DNA from: Microbacteriaceae bacterium PS02343 | GTDB taxonomy: Bacteria; Actinomycetota; Actinomycetes; Actinomycetales; Microbacteriaceae | Length of the DNA: 46,878 nt | Assembly (NCBI GenBank): GCA_029959365.1 | Contig: JASCOA010000012.1 | Coordinates: forward strand, 1-46,878 | Reading direction: 5' to 3' | Shown: positions 17,743 through 25,891 of the stretch, piece after piece | Layout: each line of letters begins with the position of its first letter | Numbering within the stretch: position 1 is the first letter of the stretch | Position numbers and translations under genes: made by a program | The notes under the pieces: model-generated | What the model was told of the DNA's origin: nothing | The model's input: only the letters and a program-made list of their open reading frames with translations | Databases searched by the model: none

Positions 17743-18741
17743 GTGACCGGACCCCGTGCGCTCAGCAGCAACCCGCATCCGCTCGTCATCGCCCATCGCG
17801 GCGCCAGCGGCCATCGCGCGGAGCACAGCCGCGAGGCCTACCTGGTCGGCATCGGCCAGGGGGCGGATGCGGTCGAGCCCGACCTGGTGCCCACCCGCGA
17901 CGGCGTGCTCGTCGTGCGGCACGAGAACGAGATCTCGGGCACGACGGATGTGGCGGAGCACGCCGAGTTCGCCGACCGCCGCACCACGAGGACCGTCGAC
18001 GGCGAGCGGCTGACCGGCTGGTTCACCGAGGACTTCACCTGGGCGGAGCTGCGCCGGCTGCGCCTGCACGAGCGGCTGCCGAAGCTGCGGCCGTTCAACG
18101 ACGCGCGGCCGAAGGGCGGCGGCATGCTGCGCTTCACCGATCTGCTCGACCTGCTCGAGGCGGCGGACCGGCCGGTGCGGCTGGTCGCCGAGATCAAGCA
18201 CGCAGCGCACTTCGAGGCCGCCGGGTTCCCGATGCACGAGCTGTTCCTGGCCGAGCTGGGCTCGCGGCTCACCGGGCTGGTGACGGTGGAGAGCTTCGAG
18301 CAGACGGTGCTGCGGCAGCTGCGGGGCGCCGGCTTCGCGGGTCGCACCGTCTTCCTCGCCGAGGCCGCGGGCGCTCCGGCCGACCTGGTCGCGAGCGACG
18401 GGTCGCGGGCCCGCGACTACGCGTCCTACCTGAGCGACGCCGGCCTGGCCGAGCTGGCGGGGGAGGAGCACGGCGTGAGCGTCGACAAGACGCTGCTGCT
18501 GTCGCGCACCGGCACGACCGACCTCGTCGAGCGGGCGCACGCCGCCGGCCTCGAGGTGTTCACCTGGACGCTCCGCCCCGAGAACGCCTTCCTCGCCAAG
18601 CGGCACCGCGGCAAGGGCGGCCGGGCCGAGTTCGGCGACTGGCGTGCGGAGTTCGGCGAGATCCTCGGCACCGGCCTCGACGGCGTCTTCGCCGACCACC
18701 CCGACCTGGCCCTCGCGGCTCGCGACGGCCTCCCGGGCTGA
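17743..18741 (+). CDS. Glycerophosphodiester phosphodiesterase
   Basis: This 332-residue enzyme of the GDPD TIM-barrel family hydrolyses glycerophosphodiesters to glycerol-3-phosphate and an alcohol. The family signature appears as IAHRGASGHRAEHS (residues 16-29), followed by AVEPDLVPTRDGVLVVRHE with the metal-binding Glu and Asp and the second catalytic His; the end of the barrel reads DGVFADHPD. There is no signal peptide, so it is probably cytoplasmic. The frame is open far upstream, but the GTG at 17743 is chosen because of the -10 box 7 bases before it and the position of the HRG motif. Confidence 0.9.
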   Translation: MTGPRALSSNPHPLVIAHRGASGHRAEHSREAYLVGIGQGADAVEPDLVPTRDGVLVVRHENEISGTTDVAEHAEFADRRTTRTVDGERLTGWFTEDFTWAELRRLRLHERLPKLRPFNDARPKGGGMLRFTDLLDLLEAADRPVRLVAEIKHAAHFEAAGFPMHELFLAELGSRLTGLVTVESFEQTVLRQLRGAGFAGRTVFLAEAAGAPADLVASDGSRARDYASYLSDAGLAELAGEEHGVSVDKTLLLSRTGTTDLVERAHAAGLEVFTWTLRPENAFLAKRHRGKGGRAEFGDWRAEFGEILGTGLDGVFADHPDLALAARDGLPG

Positions 18742-18790
18742 CCGGGGCCCGTCGCGACTCTCGTGGACTGCCGCCCATCACGCCCGACCT

Positions 18791-18876
18791 GACCCGAATG
18801 CAGTCATTCCCGTGCCCTGGTCCGAGCGCGCAGGCGCACGCAGCCCGGCCACAGACCTTCTGACTGCATTCGGGTC
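18791..18876. repeat. Left inverted-repeat doublet (REPIN-like) beside the DUF559 gene
   Basis: GACCCGAATGCAGTCA (18791-18806) is repeated as a perfect 16-base inverted copy (18861-18876) across a 54-base spacer. The same unit recurs on the other side of the gene at 19893-19976. The block starts about 50 bases after the phosphodiesterase stop and ends 55 bases from the DUF559 stop. I see no gene in it. Confidence 0.85.
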
Positions 18877-18931
18877 GGCAGGGACGGTGCAGTGCGATGG
18901 CGAGGATGCTCCGAACGCGGCGAGGCTCAGC

Positions 18932-19807
18932 TCAGCGGTGATCGCCGCTGGCGAGGGCGCCGAGCACCGCCGCTTGCACCTGGGGCCAATCGAAGAGCAC
19001 CTGCTGGTAGGTGAATCGCAGTACGCGGTAGCCGCGCGTGCTGAGCAGCGCATCCCGTCGTCGATCTGCGTGGTACCGCCCCGGATTCGCGTGGAACGTC
19101 TCGCTGTCGACCTCGACGACGAGACGTCGGCCGAGGATGAAATCGACCCTGCCGACACCGCGAATCGAAACCTGCGATCTCGCACGGAGGCCGCATCGGA
19201 GGAGGAGCTGGATCCGGAAGACGGATTCGGTGCCGGACTCGCTCCTGGGGTCCACCTCGCGCAGCCGCAGCGCGAGGTCCGGGAACTCCTGCGCGATCTG
19301 CTCCCAGCGCGCGCGGGTCAGCAGCGGCGGACGGCCATCTCGGGTCGCCAACGCGGAATCGACGACCGCGATCGCGTACTCGAGCGGTTGGCAGCGCACC
19401 ACCTGGCGAAGCGCATCTTCGATGCCGATGGCGAGCCGCTCGACTTCATCGCGATCGCACCAGTGCGCGACGACATGATCGGATGCACGCAACCGGGCCC
19501 GTGAATCCGCTGGCCTGCGCAGCCGAGCGCTGTGCCGACGGATCTCGACATGCAGCCCCGCTTCCGGCGGCAGCCAGCAGCCGCGCAGATGCGCCGCGGA
19601 GACGCAGCACAGCGGGCCGCCCACTCGCACTGCCGCCATCGCTATCGGGGCGAGCGACGGGAGCCCGTACCAGCCCTGTCGGATACGGACGATCGCGCCC
19701 GATCGCACGAGCGCGGTGATCCTCCGTTTGCCGATGCCGTGCGCATGCAGCTCATGGGTGGCGATGACGCCGCCCAGCACGGTGACGAGCGAGTCGAGAG
19801 GGGACAC
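18932..19807 (-). CDS. AbiEi-type N-terminal domain plus DUF559 (Vsr-like) nuclease-fold protein
   Basis: This 291-residue protein has two parts. Residues 1-50 (LVTVLGGVIATHELHAHGI, ITALVRSGAIVRIRQGWYGLP) match the winged-helix N-terminal domain of AbiEi-type antitoxins. Residues about 217-290 match DUF559, a Vsr/MutH-like endonuclease fold: VDFILGRRLVVEVDSETFH gives candidate acidic residues Asp222, Glu232 and Asp234, followed by GYRVLRFTYQQV. Such genes are common and often multicopy in Actinobacteria but their function is not established. Codon use is visibly less GC-biased than in neighbours, suggesting transfer. The GTG start at 19807 lacks a strong ribosome binding site. No AbiEii toxin gene is adjacent. 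Inverted-repeat doublets flank it on both sides. Confidence 0.8.
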   Translation of the reverse strand: MSPLDSLVTVLGGVIATHELHAHGIGKRRITALVRSGAIVRIRQGWYGLPSLAPIAMAAVRVGGPLCCVSAAHLRGCWLPPEAGLHVEIRRHSARLRRPADSRARLRASDHVVAHWCDRDEVERLAIGIEDALRQVVRCQPLEYAIAVVDSALATRDGRPPLLTRARWEQIAQEFPDLALRLREVDPRSESGTESVFRIQLLLRCGLRARSQVSIRGVGRVDFILGRRLVVEVDSETFHANPGRYHADRRRDALLSTRGYRVLRFTYQQVLFDWPQVQAAVLGALASGDHR

Positions 19808-19892
19808 CGGCTCAGGGTCGCGCGGCGGTTATCGGCGCGGGACCGGCGACCGCTGACTGTGGAATGCGCGGTGCTGTGGAGGGCAGCCGGCC

Positions 19893-19976
19893 GACCCGAA
19901 TGCAGTCGATCGCCGGCCTGCGATGCAGTGCGTCGCTGCAAGGACGGCGATGGGCTCGCCCGTGACTGCATCTGGG
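19893..19976. repeat. Right inverted-repeat doublet (REPIN-like) beside the DUF559 gene
   Basis: GACCCGAATGCAGTC (19893-19907) is identical to the left block's unit, and an imperfect inverted copy, TGACTGCATCTGGG (19963-19976), follows after a 55-base spacer. Total length (84) and spacer nearly equal those of the left block (86, 54), while the spacer sequences differ. A shared TGCAGTGCG lies at 19924-19932 here and at 18888-18896 near the left block. Confidence 0.8.
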
Positions 19977-20071
19977 CCGGGAGCGGAGAGGATGCGGAGT
20001 GAGCGGGAATGACGGCCGGATGCGGGATGCGCGCCGGGGAGACCCGCGCCGGGCGCGTCGGGGGTGCGCCG

Positions 20072-20077
20072 TAGACT
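20072..20077 (+). promoter_or_regulatory. -10 element TAGACT before pcrA
   Basis: TAGACT ends 10 bases before the ATG at 20088, implying a leader of only about 3-4 bases. There is no ribosome binding site before the ATG. Confidence 0.45.
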
Positions 20078-20087
20078 CGGGGCCGTC

Positions 20088-22514
20088 ATGAGAGCGATCC
20101 CCGTCGAGAACGACCAGGCCGGCCAGAACGGCGCCGAGGACCCGCTGTTCGCGGGGCTGAACCCGCAGCAGCGCGAGGCCGCCGAGTACCGGGGCGAGTC
20201 GCTGCTCATCGTCGCCGGGGCAGGCTCCGGCAAGACCAGTGTGCTCACGCGGCGCATCGCGGGCCTGCTGCGCTCGGGGGAGGCGTGGCCGAGCCAGATC
20301 CTGGCGATCACCTTCACGAACAAGGCCGCGGCCGAGATGCGCGAGCGCGTCGAGGCGCTCGTCGGGCAGGCCGCCGAGGGCATGTGGATCTCCACGTTCC
20401 ACTCGGCCTGCGTGCGCATCCTGCGCCGCGAGGCCGAGAACTTCGGCTACCTCAAGAGCTTCACGATCTACGACTCGGGCGACCAGCGCGCGCTCATCAA
20501 GCGCATCATCAAGCAGCTCGAGGCCGACACGCTCGGCTTCACCGTCAGCAGCGTCTCGAGCAAGATCTCGAACCTCAAGAACGAGCTGGCCGACGTCGAC
20601 AGCTACGCGCGCACGATCAACACCGAGGACCCGAACGAGGTCATGTTCGTCGAGATCTTCCGGCGCTACACGGCGACGCTCAGCGCCGCGAACGCCTTCG
20701 ACTTCGACGACCTGATCGCGCAGACCGTCTACCTGTTCCGCGCCTTCCCGCACGTGGCCGCGCTCTACCAGCGCCGCTTCCGCCACGTGCTGGTCGACGA
20801 GTACCAGGACACCAACCACGCCCAGTACGCGCTCGTGCGCGAGCTCACCAGGCAGGTGGAGCCCGACGAGGTGCTGCGCCTCGAGGAACAGGGCCAGCAC
20901 GTCGAGCGGCTGCGCGACGTCAACGGCGCGATCCCGGGCGCCTCGCTCACCGTCGTCGGCGACTCGGACCAGTCGATCTACGCGTTCCGGGGCGCCGACA
21001 TCCGCAACATCACCGAGTTCGAGCACGACTTCCCGCGCTCGAAGGTGATCCTGCTCGAGCAGAACTACCGCTCGACCCAGACGATCCTCGACGCCGCCAA
21101 CGCGGTGATCAGCAACAACTTCGATCGCCCCGAGAAGAAGCTCTGGACCGCGGTCGGCGCCGGCGAGAAGATCCTCGGCTACACCGGCTACTCGGCGCAC
21201 GACGAGGCCCAGTTCGTCGCCGACGAGATCACGAAGCTCCGCGAGGGCGGCATGTCCTATAAGGACATCGCGGTCTTCTACCGCACCAATGCGCAGACGC
21301 GCGCGCTGGAGGAGATCCTCATCCGCTCGGCCGTGCCGTACCGGGTGCTCGGCGGCACGAAGTTCTACGAGCGCGCCGAGATCAAGGACGTGCTGGGCTA
21401 CCTGCTCGCCGTCGCGAACCCCTTCGACGAGCTCGCGCTGCGTCGCATCATGAACGCGCCCAAGCGCGGCATCGGCCCGGCCACCGAGACGACGCTCGCC
21501 AGCCACGCCGAGCGCGAGGCGACGAGCCTGCGCCAGGCGCTGCGCGACGCCCGTCAGCTGGGCCTCGGCCCGAAGGTGACGACCGCCATCGAGGGGCTCG
21601 CGGAGCTGCTCGACGAGGCGGCCGTCCTCGCGGGCACCGCGGCGCTCGAGCCCGGCCGCGAGGCCACAGCCTCCGCCGCGCCGCCCGCGCCCGTCGCCGA
21701 CGTGCTGCAGCTGCTGCTCGACCGCAGTGGCTACCTCGAGATCCTGCGCAACTCGCGCGACCCGCAGGACGAGGCGCGCGCCGAGAACGTCGAGGAGCTC
21801 CTCTCGGTCACCAAGGAGTTCCAGCGCAACAACCCCGAGGGCACCCTCGTCGACTTCCTCACCGAGGTCGCCCTGGTCGCGGCCGCAGACGATCTCGACG
21901 ACACGAGCGGCACCGTCAGCCTCATGACCCTGCACACCGCCAAGGGCCTCGAGTACGAGGCGGTGTTCCTCACCGGCGTCGAGGAGGACCTGCTGCCGCA
22001 CCGCATGTCGGCCGGCGAGCCCGGCGGGCCGGCGGAGGAGCGGCGCCTCTTCTACGTGGGCATCACCCGCGCGCGCAAGAAGCTGCACCTCTCGCTCGCG
22101 ATGACCCGCAGCCAGTACGGCGACACCTCCGTGGCCATGCCGAGCCGCTATCTGCAGGAGATCCCCGCCGACCTCATCGAGTGGCGCCAGTCGCCCGGCA
22201 TGGCGACGAGCCGCGGCGGCACGCAGCCGCGCGCGCTCAACGCGCGCCGCGTCGGCGGTTCCACGCGGGAGCCGGATGCGCTGTCGCCGTCGAACCGCGT
22301 CAAGCGCGAATGGCCGAACGCGGTCACGAACCAGGTGCGCGACAACAGCGGCCTGGAGCTGGCGGTCGGCGACCGCATCCGCCACACGGACTTCGGCGAG
22401 GGTCGGGTCAGCGGCATGACCGGGGAGGGCGGCAAGCGCGTCGCCGAGGTGCAGTTCGACGCAGCGGGGCGCAAGAAGCTGCTCGTGAAGATCGCGCCGA
22501 TCGAGAAGCTCTGA
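20088..22514 (+). CDS. ATP-dependent DNA helicase PcrA/UvrD
   Basis: This 808-residue superfamily 1A helicase unwinds DNA 3' to 5' in nucleotide excision repair and replication restart. It has the Q-motif GLNPQQREAA, Walker A VAGAGSGKTS (about 43-51), TFTNKAAAEM, Walker B VLVDEYQDTN with Asp237, motif III VVGDSDQSIYAFRGAD, motif IV LEQNYRST, motif V TLHTAKGLEY and motif VI EERRLFYVGITRARK. A short insertion between motifs II and III (PDEVLRLEEQGQHVERLR) and the C-terminal domain VGDRIRHTDFGEGRVSG are usual in actinobacterial PcrA. The ATG at 20088 is chosen from the -10 spacing; an in-frame start 24 bases upstream would lie before the promoter. Confidence 0.95.
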   Translation: MRAIPVENDQAGQNGAEDPLFAGLNPQQREAAEYRGESLLIVAGAGSGKTSVLTRRIAGLLRSGEAWPSQILAITFTNKAAAEMRERVEALVGQAAEGMWISTFHSACVRILRREAENFGYLKSFTIYDSGDQRALIKRIIKQLEADTLGFTVSSVSSKISNLKNELADVDSYARTINTEDPNEVMFVEIFRRYTATLSAANAFDFDDLIAQTVYLFRAFPHVAALYQRRFRHVLVDEYQDTNHAQYALVRELTRQVEPDEVLRLEEQGQHVERLRDVNGAIPGASLTVVGDSDQSIYAFRGADIRNITEFEHDFPRSKVILLEQNYRSTQTILDAANAVISNNFDRPEKKLWTAVGAGEKILGYTGYSAHDEAQFVADEITKLREGGMSYKDIAVFYRTNAQTRALEEILIRSAVPYRVLGGTKFYERAEIKDVLGYLLAVANPFDELALRRIMNAPKRGIGPATETTLASHAEREATSLRQALRDARQLGLGPKVTTAIEGLAELLDEAAVLAGTAALEPGREATASAAPPAPVADVLQLLLDRSGYLEILRNSRDPQDEARAENVEELLSVTKEFQRNNPEGTLVDFLTEVALVAAADDLDDTSGTVSLMTLHTAKGLEYEAVFLTGVEEDLLPHRMSAGEPGGPAEERRLFYVGITRARKKLHLSLAMTRSQYGDTSVAMPSRYLQEIPADLIEWRQSPGMATSRGGTQPRALNARRVGGSTREPDALSPSNRVKREWPNAVTNQVRDNSGLELAVGDRIRHTDFGEGRVSGMTGEGGKRVAEVQFDAAGRKKLLVKIAPIEKL

Positions 22515-22756
22515 GCGGAGCGGACCACGGCCGGCGGATGCGCTGAGCAGCGCGCGAGGCCGGTCGGGCCGGTCCCATCCGTGGGCGCCGGACCCGAGAG
22601 GCGGTGGTGTCCCGGCACGGAGGGGCTCGACGCACCGGAGGCACCGCGAACCGAGCAAGGGTAGTTGCGGTACCTCGATCATCCGCCTTCCGTGAGGGCA
22701 GCGGATGAGGGGAAACCCCCACGATCGCGGGCGAGCGGCCGGACGCGAGCGGCTGT

Positions 22757-22762
22757 CATCAT
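22757..22762 (+). promoter_or_regulatory. Possible -10 (CATCAT) for the two-component operon
   Basis: CATCAT lies exactly 6 bases before the ATG at 22769, the leaderless spacing seen at several genes here, but it deviates from TANNNT at the first base. The 254-base gap between pcrA and this operon otherwise holds only a short hairpin (22679-22686 with 22701-22708) whose arms contain CATCCGC/GCGGATG. Confidence 0.25.
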
Positions 22763-22768
22763 GGATGC

Positions 22769-23437
22769 ATGACCCCGAGCCCCTCCCGAGCGCCGCTGCG
22801 CGTCGCGATCGTCGAGGACCAGCCGCTCTACCGTGCGATGCTCGTGCAGCTGCTCGACGCGGACCCGCGCACCGTCGTCGCCGTCGAGGCGTCCGGGGCG
22901 GCAGAGGCGCGCCGCCGGATCATCCCCGGTTCGGTCGACGTGGCGATCCTCGACATCGAGCTGGGCGACGGCAACGGCGTGGGCCTCGGCGTCTCGCTGC
23001 GCCGTGCGGCGCCGCAGCTCGGGATCCTGCTGCTCTCGAGCCAGGACGTCATGGAGCTGCTGCTCGACCTCCCGCCGGACGTGCGTCGCGGCTGGAGCTA
23101 CCTCTCGAAGACCACCTCCACGAGCGCCGACAGCCTCTTCACGGCGCTCGAGGCGACGGCCGCCGGGCACACCGTGCTCGATCCCGAGCTCATCGGCCGG
23201 TCCGTGCCGCGGGCCGGCTCCGCGCTCGCCGGCCTCAGCGAGCGCCAGTTCCAGGTGCTCTCGCTCGTGGCCGAGGGGCTGTCGAACGCGGGCATCGCCG
23301 AACGGCTCGGCCTCTCGTCGCGCTCGGTGGAGAACCACCTCAACGCCGTCTACTCGGCGCTCGACCTCCCGGTCGGCCACAACTCGCGGGTGAGCGCGGT
23401 CCTGCGCCTCATCGAGGAGACCTCGAGGTACGCATGA
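22769..23437 (+). CDS. NarL/FixJ-family response regulator
   Basis: This 222-residue DNA-binding regulator has a receiver domain at residues 10-135 with acidic residues in IVEDQ, phosphoacceptor Asp62 in AILDIELGDG and Lys114 in LSKTT, and a LuxR-type HTH at about 150-215 (LSERQFQVLSLVAEGLSNAGIA, GLSSRSVENHLNAVYSAL). It is encoded immediately before, and overlapping (ATGATGA), a sensor kinase, so it is almost certainly that kinase's partner. Targets are unknown; no obvious regulated gene adjoins. Confidence 0.92.
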   Translation: MTPSPSRAPLRVAIVEDQPLYRAMLVQLLDADPRTVVAVEASGAAEARRRIIPGSVDVAILDIELGDGNGVGLGVSLRRAAPQLGILLLSSQDVMELLLDLPPDVRRGWSYLSKTTSTSADSLFTALEATAAGHTVLDPELIGRSVPRAGSALAGLSERQFQVLSLVAEGLSNAGIAERLGLSSRSVENHLNAVYSALDLPVGHNSRVSAVLRLIEETSRYA

Positions 23438-24639
23438 TGCCCGCCCGCGACGCCGTCGCGACCGAGGACCAGCTCTTCGCGCGGCTGCAGGACGCCCGGG
23501 ACCGCCGCGTGCTGCTGCTGGGCCTGGCGCTGGTGATGGCGGCCTACGGCCTCGGCGCCGCGTTGCAGACGTCCATCATCTTCTCGGGGATCCCCGCCTC
23601 TGCGCGTGCGATCTGGGGCGAGGGCGCCAACTTCGGCACCCGTCTGCTGGCCAACGGCTCGGCGGTCGCCGTCGCCGTCCTCCTCGCGACCGTGCTCGCG
23701 CTGCACCGGCGGCGCGGCGCGAAGCTCGTCCTGGTGACCGTGATCATCGCGGTCGTCGCGGCGGTGGTGCGCATGGGCGTGCAGCTGCTGCTCGTGATCT
23801 ACGAGGAGTTCAGCGTCGACACGAGCGTCGCGGACACCGTCGTCGGGGTCGCCGTCACGGTCGTCGGCATCACCATCGGCACCATCGTGATGCGCGCGCA
23901 GCGCCGCGCCCGCGTCGAGGAGCGCGGAGCCCTGCTGCAGAGCCTGCGTGCCTCCGAGGCGCTCGACGCGCTGCTGTCCGAGGAGCTGCGGGTGCGCCGC
24001 GAGGTGGCCGAGGGCCTGCACGGCACGGTGCAGCAGCAGCTCGTGCTGGTGCGCATCCGCCTCGATTCGATCATCGCCCGGTTGCGGCGAGCGGATGCGG
24101 AGACGCAGGCCGACCACGGCGTGCAGCACCCCGAGTCGGAGCAGCTGATCGGCGAGCTCGACGCCCTCGTCGGCGTCGTCGAGGTGCTGCGCGAGCGCGG
24201 TGTGCGCGAGCTGAGCCAGCTGCTGTACCCGGCCGGCACCGACCTGGGGCTCGCGCAGGCCGCGCGCATGATGCTCCGCTCGCTGCCGCCGAGCATCGCG
24301 ACCCGGGTCGACATCGGCGACGCGGTGCTCGAGGTCGACGACCCCTCGGGTCCGGGTCTCGGCATCGAGAAGCGCATCCTGCTGCTGCGGGTGCTCGAGG
24401 AGGCGGTGTCGAACGCGCTGCGGCACGGCCGGGCCTCGACCCTCGCGCTGCGCATCGACGTCGAGCAGGGCGCGCTGCGACTGGAGCTCGACGACGACGG
24501 CACCGGACTCCCGGACGGCGAGCCCTCGCTGCACGGACTGGCGCTGCTGCGCACGCGGCTCATCGCGATCGGGGCGAGCATCGAGCTCGGCGGCTCGCCG
24601 CTCGGCGGCGCGCGCGTGCTGGCGACGCTGCCGCTCTGA
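23434..24639 (+). CDS. Sensor histidine kinase (HisKA_3-like)
   Basis: This 401-residue membrane kinase has four or so helices at about residues 25-150 with little extracytoplasmic loop, then a dimerisation/phosphoacceptor region with REVAEGLHGTVQQQL, in which His196 is the likely phosphorylated residue, and a C-terminal ATPase domain with N-box EEAVSNALRHG (Asn327) and G-box DDDGTGLPDG. The residue after the His is Gly instead of the Asp/Glu usual in HisKA_3. The start overlaps the regulator stop; two consecutive ATGs (23434 and 23437) are possible. The signal is unknown and is probably sensed within the membrane, as no sensor domain is visible. Confidence 0.88.
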   Translation: MMPARDAVATEDQLFARLQDARDRRVLLLGLALVMAAYGLGAALQTSIIFSGIPASARAIWGEGANFGTRLLANGSAVAVAVLLATVLALHRRRGAKLVLVTVIIAVVAAVVRMGVQLLLVIYEEFSVDTSVADTVVGVAVTVVGITIGTIVMRAQRRARVEERGALLQSLRASEALDALLSEELRVRREVAEGLHGTVQQQLVLVRIRLDSIIARLRRADAETQADHGVQHPESEQLIGELDALVGVVEVLRERGVRELSQLLYPAGTDLGLAQAARMMLRSLPPSIATRVDIGDAVLEVDDPSGPGLGIEKRILLLRVLEEAVSNALRHGRASTLALRIDVEQGALRLELDDDGTGLPDGEPSLHGLALLRTRLIAIGASIELGGSPLGGARVLATLPL

Positions 24640-24655
24640 GGAGCGGCGCCCGGGC

Positions 24656-25855
24656 TCAGCCCTCGTTGGAGGGCAGCGACTCCGCCGGCGGCAGCTTGCG
24701 CACCTTCTGCCGGCGCCGACGGCGCTCGGGGATCATCGAGCGCATCTCCTCGAGCTTGCCGAAGCCGAGCAGCCGGTCGCCGGACTCGAGCACGACCCCC
24801 TTGCGCGGGTTCGGGATCACCTGGCTGCCGCGGTGCAGCGTGAGCACGGTGATGTCGCGCTCCCACAGTCCGGACTCGCCGAGGGTCTTGCCCACCAGCT
24901 CCGCGTTGTTGTGCACGAGCAGCTCGGCGACGCCGTAGCCGGTCGAGACGGTGAGGCGCTGGCGCACGTCGATCTCGGGGAAGGCGACCTGGTTGGCGAT
25001 GTAGTCGATGATCGCGCCGGCGACGTCGAGCTGCGTCGCCGCCTCGATGCCCTGCAGGCCGGGGGAGGAGTTGACCTCCATGACGAGCGGTCCGTCGGCG
25101 CCCTCGAGCATGTCGACGCCGGCGACGCGCAGGCCCATGATCTGCGCGGAGCGCACGGCGACCTGCTCGTACTCGGGGCTCAGGGTGACGGCCTCGACGG
25201 AGCCGCCGCGGTGCACGTTCGAGCGGAACTCGTCGCCGTGAGCCCGCCGGCGCATGGCGGCAACGACGCGGTCGCCCACGACGAGGGCGCGGATGTCGCG
25301 GCCCTTGCTCTCGGCGACGAAGCGCTGGATGAGCACGTTCTGGTTCGTCGACTGCAGGGTCTCGATGATCGCCTCGGCGACCTTGACCTCGGGGGCGAGG
25401 ATCACGCCGATGCCCTGGGTGCCCTCGAGCAGCTTGATGACGACGGGCGCGCCGCCGACGCGCTCGATCGCGGGCCGCACATCCGCTCGATTGCGCACGA
25501 AGGCGGTGGCCGGCATGCCGATGTTGTGCCGCGACAGGATCTGCGTGGCGCGCAGCTTGTCGCGCGCGTTCGAGATGCCGTTCGCGGTGTTGGGCGTGTA
25601 GACGTCCATCTGCTCGAACTGCCGCACCACTGCGGTGCCGAAGTAGGTGATCGACGCGCCGACCCGGGGCAGGATCGCGTCGTAGTCGCTCAGCGGGCGG
25701 CCGCGGAACTGCAGGTCGGGGTCGTCGCCGGAGAGATCGATGGCGAAGCGCAGGGTGTTGAGCACCTTGACGTCGTGGCCGCGCTGCTCGGCGGCGGCGC
25801 GCAGGCGCTGGGTGGAGTAGGCGCGGGGCGCGCGCGAGAGGATCGCGAGTTTCAT
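24656..25855 (-). CDS. RimK-family alpha-L-glutamate ligase with C-terminal RCK_C domain
   Basis: This 399-residue protein starts with MKLAILSRAPRAYSTQRLR, a RimK pre-ATP-grasp domain, followed by the ATP-grasp fold to about residue 290 (LLEGTQGIGVIL, RFVAESKGRDIRALVVGD, VMEVNSSPGLQGIE with the metal-binding Glu/Asn). RimK adds glutamate residues to a protein C-terminus, classically ribosomal protein S6. Residues about 305-375 form a TrkA-C (RCK_C) domain (GVAELLVHNNAELVGKTL, ESGDRLLGFGKLEEM), which is not part of Escherichia coli RimK (300 residues). A basic tail follows. The ATG at 25855 is chosen because it starts the conserved domain. Divergent from a RimB-like protease gene. Confidence 0.85.
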   Translation of the reverse strand: MKLAILSRAPRAYSTQRLRAAAEQRGHDVKVLNTLRFAIDLSGDDPDLQFRGRPLSDYDAILPRVGASITYFGTAVVRQFEQMDVYTPNTANGISNARDKLRATQILSRHNIGMPATAFVRNRADVRPAIERVGGAPVVIKLLEGTQGIGVILAPEVKVAEAIIETLQSTNQNVLIQRFVAESKGRDIRALVVGDRVVAAMRRRAHGDEFRSNVHRGGSVEAVTLSPEYEQVAVRSAQIMGLRVAGVDMLEGADGPLVMEVNSSPGLQGIEAATQLDVAGAIIDYIANQVAFPEIDVRQRLTVSTGYGVAELLVHNNAELVGKTLGESGLWERDITVLTLHRGSQVIPNPRKGVVLESGDRLLGFGKLEEMRSMIPERRRRRQKVRKLPPAESLPSNEG

Positions 25856-25879
25856 GAGGTGTCCCGGGGAGGCCGCTGG

Positions 25880-25885
25880 CAGGAT
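25880..25885 (+). promoter_or_regulatory. Possible -10 (CAGGAT), leaderless start of the RimB-like gene
   Basis: CAGGAT lies 6 bases before the ATG at 25892; it misses the first T of TANNNT. Only 36 bases separate the two divergent start codons, so the rimK promoter must overlap this gene or this element. Confidence 0.3.
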
Positions 25886-25891
25886 GGGGCC

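Noticed and set aside
18932-19807. Complete AbiE toxin-antitoxin system
   Set aside because: Only the AbiEi-like winged-helix domain is present, fused to DUF559; no AbiEii nucleotidyltransferase gene adjoins.
18791-19976. Classical insertion sequence with terminal inverted repeats
   Set aside because: The enclosed protein has no DDE, HUH or recombinase motifs, each side holds its own inverted pair rather than a single terminal repeat, and no target-site duplication was seen.
19812-22682. A 956-codon open frame antisense to pcrA
   Set aside because: Same GC-bias shadow effect; pcrA on the plus strand has all helicase motifs.
22515-22768. Small RNA gene between pcrA and the response regulator
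   Set aside because: Only a short hairpin and weak promoter-like hexamers are visible; no conserved RNA family is recognised.
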